Origin: Pseudobutyrivibrio sp. 49
GTDB taxonomy: Bacteria; Bacillota; Clostridia; Lachnospirales; Lachnospiraceae
Reading direction: 5' to 3'
Length of the DNA stretch: 64,000 nucleotides
Assembly (NCBI RefSeq): GCF_900100545.1
Contig: NZ_FNDP01000002.1
Location: 124,001-188,000 of the forward strand
A program made the position numbers and the translations under genes. The notes under the pieces are model-generated. The model was not told where the DNA came from and searched no databases. It saw only the letters and a list, made by a program, of their open reading frames with translations. Shown here in pieces: positions 61,589 to 64,000 of the stretch. How positions within the stretch are numbered: the first letter of the stretch is position 1; each line of letters begins with the position of its first letter.

Positions 61589-62647
61589 CTAATTAATAAA
61601 CAAATTATCTATCCACGAATGGATACTATATTTTTGTCTTACTCCCTCATTTTCCAGATACGGCTTATCAAGCCATTCCCCACCTGGAAGAATGAATTCA
61701 CTATAATCCCCAGTTTGCTCGGCTTTATCAGCCTTTGCAGCTAAATCTGTAAGTATCAAATCATTAGTTTCATTATAGAACTCATAGTCGCGTAAATATA
61801 TGTTGTTTGTGACTAGTTTTCTCTTAATTCCCAATGTTTCCATTGTGCGCATTGTCAATCCCTGCTGCTGTTCATGGGCTAAATCAAGAATTGCCTTTGA
61901 ATTTCTGCACATCTCTCGGATTTCTTCAGGCTTGAAAGGTTCGAAGCTGATGATATCCATATCCAAATTTTTTACAAGCTTTGGATCCTTTATCTTCTTT
62001 CCACGATAAACGCTTGGATTTAGGTAAAGCTTTAAGCACATCTTCTTATCAGGATTTGCTTTCTTAAAAGCCTTGAAATAGCGGTAACGGAATGGGAAGA
62101 ATGCTGATACAGATATATAATCATATTTGTATTCTGTAGGCGCCTCCAGCTTTGCTCCATCAAACTCGTCAGAATAAAAAAGTGGTAACAACTCATAACC
62201 CAGCTTAGACTCCTTAGCGTCTACTGAATCAAAGGTTCCTCTCCAGTCGAAAAGGCGTCCTATCTCTCCCTTATGGCGCATATTCTCAAAGGAATCCCAG
62301 GCATAATAGATGGACTTTCCTGATGATTTTAATGCCTTATTTTTTAGCTCGTGAATAGTCTGTTCTGAAAGAACATTTCCTCGAATAACAAGGAGATAAT
62401 CATAGCCATCCTCAGGCATTTCAGATAAAATCTGATTCTTTAGCTTTTTATTGAAGCCATCGAAAATATGCTTGTCATGAAGCAAATCACCCAGGTTCTT
62501 TAAGATAAGGAATTTTGTCTTTTCTGGTTCTTCATTATAAAAATGAGGATGTGCTCCTCTGGCCTCAAGATCTTCTCTCATCTTTGATTGATATGAGTAG
62601 AACTGAGGCATGATTATCAAAATATTTTTGTCTCTTAAATCATTCAT
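61589..62647 (-). CDS. GT-B-like glycosyltransferase, CgeB/Eps11J-like (352 aa)
   Basis: Resembles a group of capsule glycosyltransferases related to CgeB: N-terminal KNILIIMPQFYSYQSKMRED, middle SIYYAWDSFENMRHKGEIGR (YAWDS is characteristic), FDSVDAKESKLGYELLPLFY and the donor-binding HEQQQGLTMRTMETLGIKRK then LVTNNIYLRDYEF. The C-terminus ends with SIHSWIDNLFIN. Sugar and acceptor unknown. ATGA overlap with the GT4 gene upstream; ends next to the decayed acyltransferase. Confidence 0.75.
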   Translation of the reverse strand: MNDLRDKNILIIMPQFYSYQSKMREDLEARGAHPHFYNEEPEKTKFLILKNLGDLLHDKHIFDGFNKKLKNQILSEMPEDGYDYLLVIRGNVLSEQTIHELKNKALKSSGKSIYYAWDSFENMRHKGEIGRLFDWRGTFDSVDAKESKLGYELLPLFYSDEFDGAKLEAPTEYKYDYISVSAFFPFRYRYFKAFKKANPDKKMCLKLYLNPSVYRGKKIKDPKLVKNLDMDIISFEPFKPEEIREMCRNSKAILDLAHEQQQGLTMRTMETLGIKRKLVTNNIYLRDYEFYNETNDLILTDLAAKADKAEQTGDYSEFILPGGEWLDKPYLENEGVRQKYSIHSWIDNLFIN

Positions 62648-63807
62648 AGTGTATATATTCTTCTTGAAATCACCGCATAATCAAAATTTAATCGTGCGAA
62701 GGAGAAGGACTTTGCTTTTGCCTGCTCCAACACCTGCACATTCTCAGTGATATCCTTTAATACTTTTACAATATCTTCTTCATTTTCTACAAAGAAGTAG
62801 TTTTCAAAATTACAATCTGTGTAGTTCTCATCTGTATAGGTATCCAACGGATAGGTCATATTTACACAGCCACAGCACATGGCAGTCTCGAAGGTGGTAG
62901 AACGGCCTCCTGGCTGGCAATACATATCTACACCTGCAAGGAACTCTTCTATCTCTGTGCTAACCTTCCAACCCATGAAATGGATACGATTATCGCTCTC
63001 AATAAGTGAGCGTATCTCAGATGACATTTCCTTTGCAATAAATCCAAAAATGAAAAGCGTAAGCCTTGGGTCATTTACCTTTCTAAAGGCCTCAATCAAC
63101 TCCTTGGTCCTACTCTTCTCATCTATAAGCTTCGCTGAGTGAGCCAAAATAATGGCATCCTGAGGAAGAGCATATTTTTTTATAAGCTCCATTCTGGCAT
63201 CCTTCTGCTGCTGGGCAGTGTAGATGGTGCCTCCCGTTGCAAGGAATTCCTGCCTGTCCTTTGGAATAACAAATAAATCGTTCATCCAATAGCGCATTTC
63301 CTCACCTGTATAAAAGAATTTATCCACCAATAATGATGCCTTTGTAATAAAATGGCCATGGATAAATTTATAAAAATTCTTACTTAAAAATGTTCTTGCA
63401 GAGCCATTGTAATCAGAATGACAATCTACAAAAAACAGACAGTCCGGATTAGACTTGCAATAGTCTGCAACAGTCATAATCTCATATCCGCAAAGACCGT
63501 GAAATAAAATAGTGTCAGGCTGAATCTCCTTTAGGAGCTTCTTCACCTTGTGGCTTTTACGAATCTTTTCCGTCCACAAATCACTGAAGAATATCCTATC
63601 CCACTTAAGCCTGATAAGACGAGCGCCATTATCCATAATGGTATCTTCCTCTGATCCCTTTACCAACTCACCATGCTCATAGTGAAATACGTCTGTGATA
63701 ATTGTGACCTCATGACCATCTGCCCGCTGACAGTTTATCATTTGATTTTCCTGATATAGCATTCCCACCGTGAAATGGGATGCAAGAGCTATATGAAGTA
63801 TTTTCAT
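62644..63807 (-). CDS. Glycosyltransferase family 4 (GT-B, 387 aa)
   Basis: GT-B enzyme: KILHIALASHFTVGMLYQEN, FFVDCHSDYNGSARTFLSKN, and donor domain IILAHSAKLIDEKSRTKELI with GVDMYCQPGGRSTTFETAMC. E in TTFETAMCCG is the second E of the EX7E motif; the first position is G, so it is degenerate. Homologous to 41968-43137. As second gene after the priming transferase it likely adds the second sugar of the lipid-linked unit. ATG at 63807, 6 bases after the sugar transferase stop. Confidence 0.85.
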   Translation of the reverse strand: MKILHIALASHFTVGMLYQENQMINCQRADGHEVTIITDVFHYEHGELVKGSEEDTIMDNGARLIRLKWDRIFFSDLWTEKIRKSHKVKKLLKEIQPDTILFHGLCGYEIMTVADYCKSNPDCLFFVDCHSDYNGSARTFLSKNFYKFIHGHFITKASLLVDKFFYTGEEMRYWMNDLFVIPKDRQEFLATGGTIYTAQQQKDARMELIKKYALPQDAIILAHSAKLIDEKSRTKELIEAFRKVNDPRLTLFIFGFIAKEMSSEIRSLIESDNRIHFMGWKVSTEIEEFLAGVDMYCQPGGRSTTFETAMCCGCVNMTYPLDTYTDENYTDCNFENYFFVENEEDIVKVLKDITENVQVLEQAKAKSFSFARLNFDYAVISRRIYTL

Positions 63808-63813
63808 TATTAA

Positions 63814-64000
63814 TTATTCATCTCCAGTATGGTTCTGCTTTTCAAGAGACGCCAAAATCTCATCGGCAGAAACCACTTTATCGAAACCTTCTGTACTTTC
63901 CTTCTTGAAAAGAATTCTAATTGTCATAAGCACAAGCTTAACATCTAATAAAAATGTATAGTTTTCGATGTACATTAAATCCAGCTTAATCTTGTCATAA
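63814..64000 (-). CDS. Priming polyprenyl-phosphate sugar-1-phosphate transferase, C-terminal fragment
   Basis: Only the last ~62 codons are in the window, ending with TAA at 63814-63816. The peptide YDKIKLDLMYIENYTFLLDV then KLVLMTIRILFKKESTEGF is the C-terminal signature of bacterial sugar transferases (WcaJ/WbaP/PglC-like, PF02397). These transfer a sugar-1-phosphate to undecaprenyl phosphate to begin a repeat unit. It continues past the right edge. Its position upstream of the leftward genes suggests that glycan synthesis starts here. The sugar transferred cannot be told from this fragment. Confidence 0.85.
   Translation of the reverse strand, partial: YDKIKLDLMYIENYTFLLDVKLVLMTIRILFKKESTEGFDKVVSADEILASLEKQNHTGDE

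Noticed and set aside
1-64000. Search for CRISPR arrays, tRNA/rRNA genes, insertion sequences and phage genes
   Set aside because: No direct-repeat arrays, no RNA gene signatures and no transposase or integrase motifs were seen while reading both strands.

Overview
The window is one continuous surface-polysaccharide / cell-envelope glycosylation locus from a low-GC Gram-positive bacterium. It has AT-rich coding sequence, strong AGGAG/GGGGAG-type ribosome binding sites, sigma-A-like promoters, and no outer-membrane export genes. A Lachnospiraceae-type anaerobic Clostridium relative (Butyrivibrio, Pseudobutyrivibrio or Roseburia-like) is my best guess from overall gene style; this is an inference and not proven by any marker gene. 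I found no rRNA, tRNA, CRISPR array, insertion sequence or phage gene. No stretch over 300 bases lacks a gene; the longest gaps are two 115-base divergent promoter regions.

Nearly everything is transcribed right to left. The right edge carries the C-terminal end of a priming (polyprenyl-phosphate) sugar transferase. Leftwards follow two GT-B glycosyltransferases, a broken O-acyltransferase gene, a sugar-nucleotide SDR, a GtrB-like lipid-linked sugar synthase and a GT-A enzyme (57.8-64 kb). A lone plus-strand MurJ-like flippase (56.2-57.8 kb) ends at a bidirectional terminator. From 56.1 to 19.9 kb runs a dense series of large multi-membrane proteins of GT-C, YfhO, GtrII and O-antigen-ligase type, interleaved with polyprenyl-phosphate sugar synthases. 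Among these is a GT2-GtrA fusion. In the middle are a WecE-type aminotransferase, a GNAT acetyltransferase and an ATP-grasp ligase, which together look like a unit making an N-acylated 4-amino-4,6-dideoxyhexose. A second plus-strand gene (a GT4 enzyme at 27.8 kb, possibly leaderless) ends at another bidirectional terminator.

From 27.6 to 19.9 kb lie a GtrII protein, a DPM-like GT2, an AglD/UPF0104-like membrane protein, an APH-like kinase paired with a small HAD phosphatase, a GT2 and a GT-C protein. At 16.4-19.9 kb are PseC, PseF and PseI of pseudaminic acid synthesis plus a formyltransferase-like enzyme. PseB and PseG are absent from the window. From 16.4 kb to the left edge are an ABC flippase-like exporter, two hexapeptide acetyltransferases, a GT11 fucosyltransferase-like enzyme with an altered signature motif, an integral-membrane acyltransferase, many GT2 enzymes and a DUF2304/GT2 pair.

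How it may work together: cytoplasmic GT2/GT4/GT11 enzymes build a lipid-linked repeat unit on the product of the priming transferase. An ABC or MurJ-like flippase exports it. An O-antigen-ligase-like protein polymerises or attaches it. Several lipid-phosphate sugars are then flipped and used by the GT-C/YfhO/GtrII proteins to decorate the glycan, or a teichoic acid, outside the membrane. The unusual number of GT-C-like proteins (13 by my count), the ATP-grasp-containing aminosugar unit and the ligase-like protein with two copies of its signature loop are the most interesting parts.
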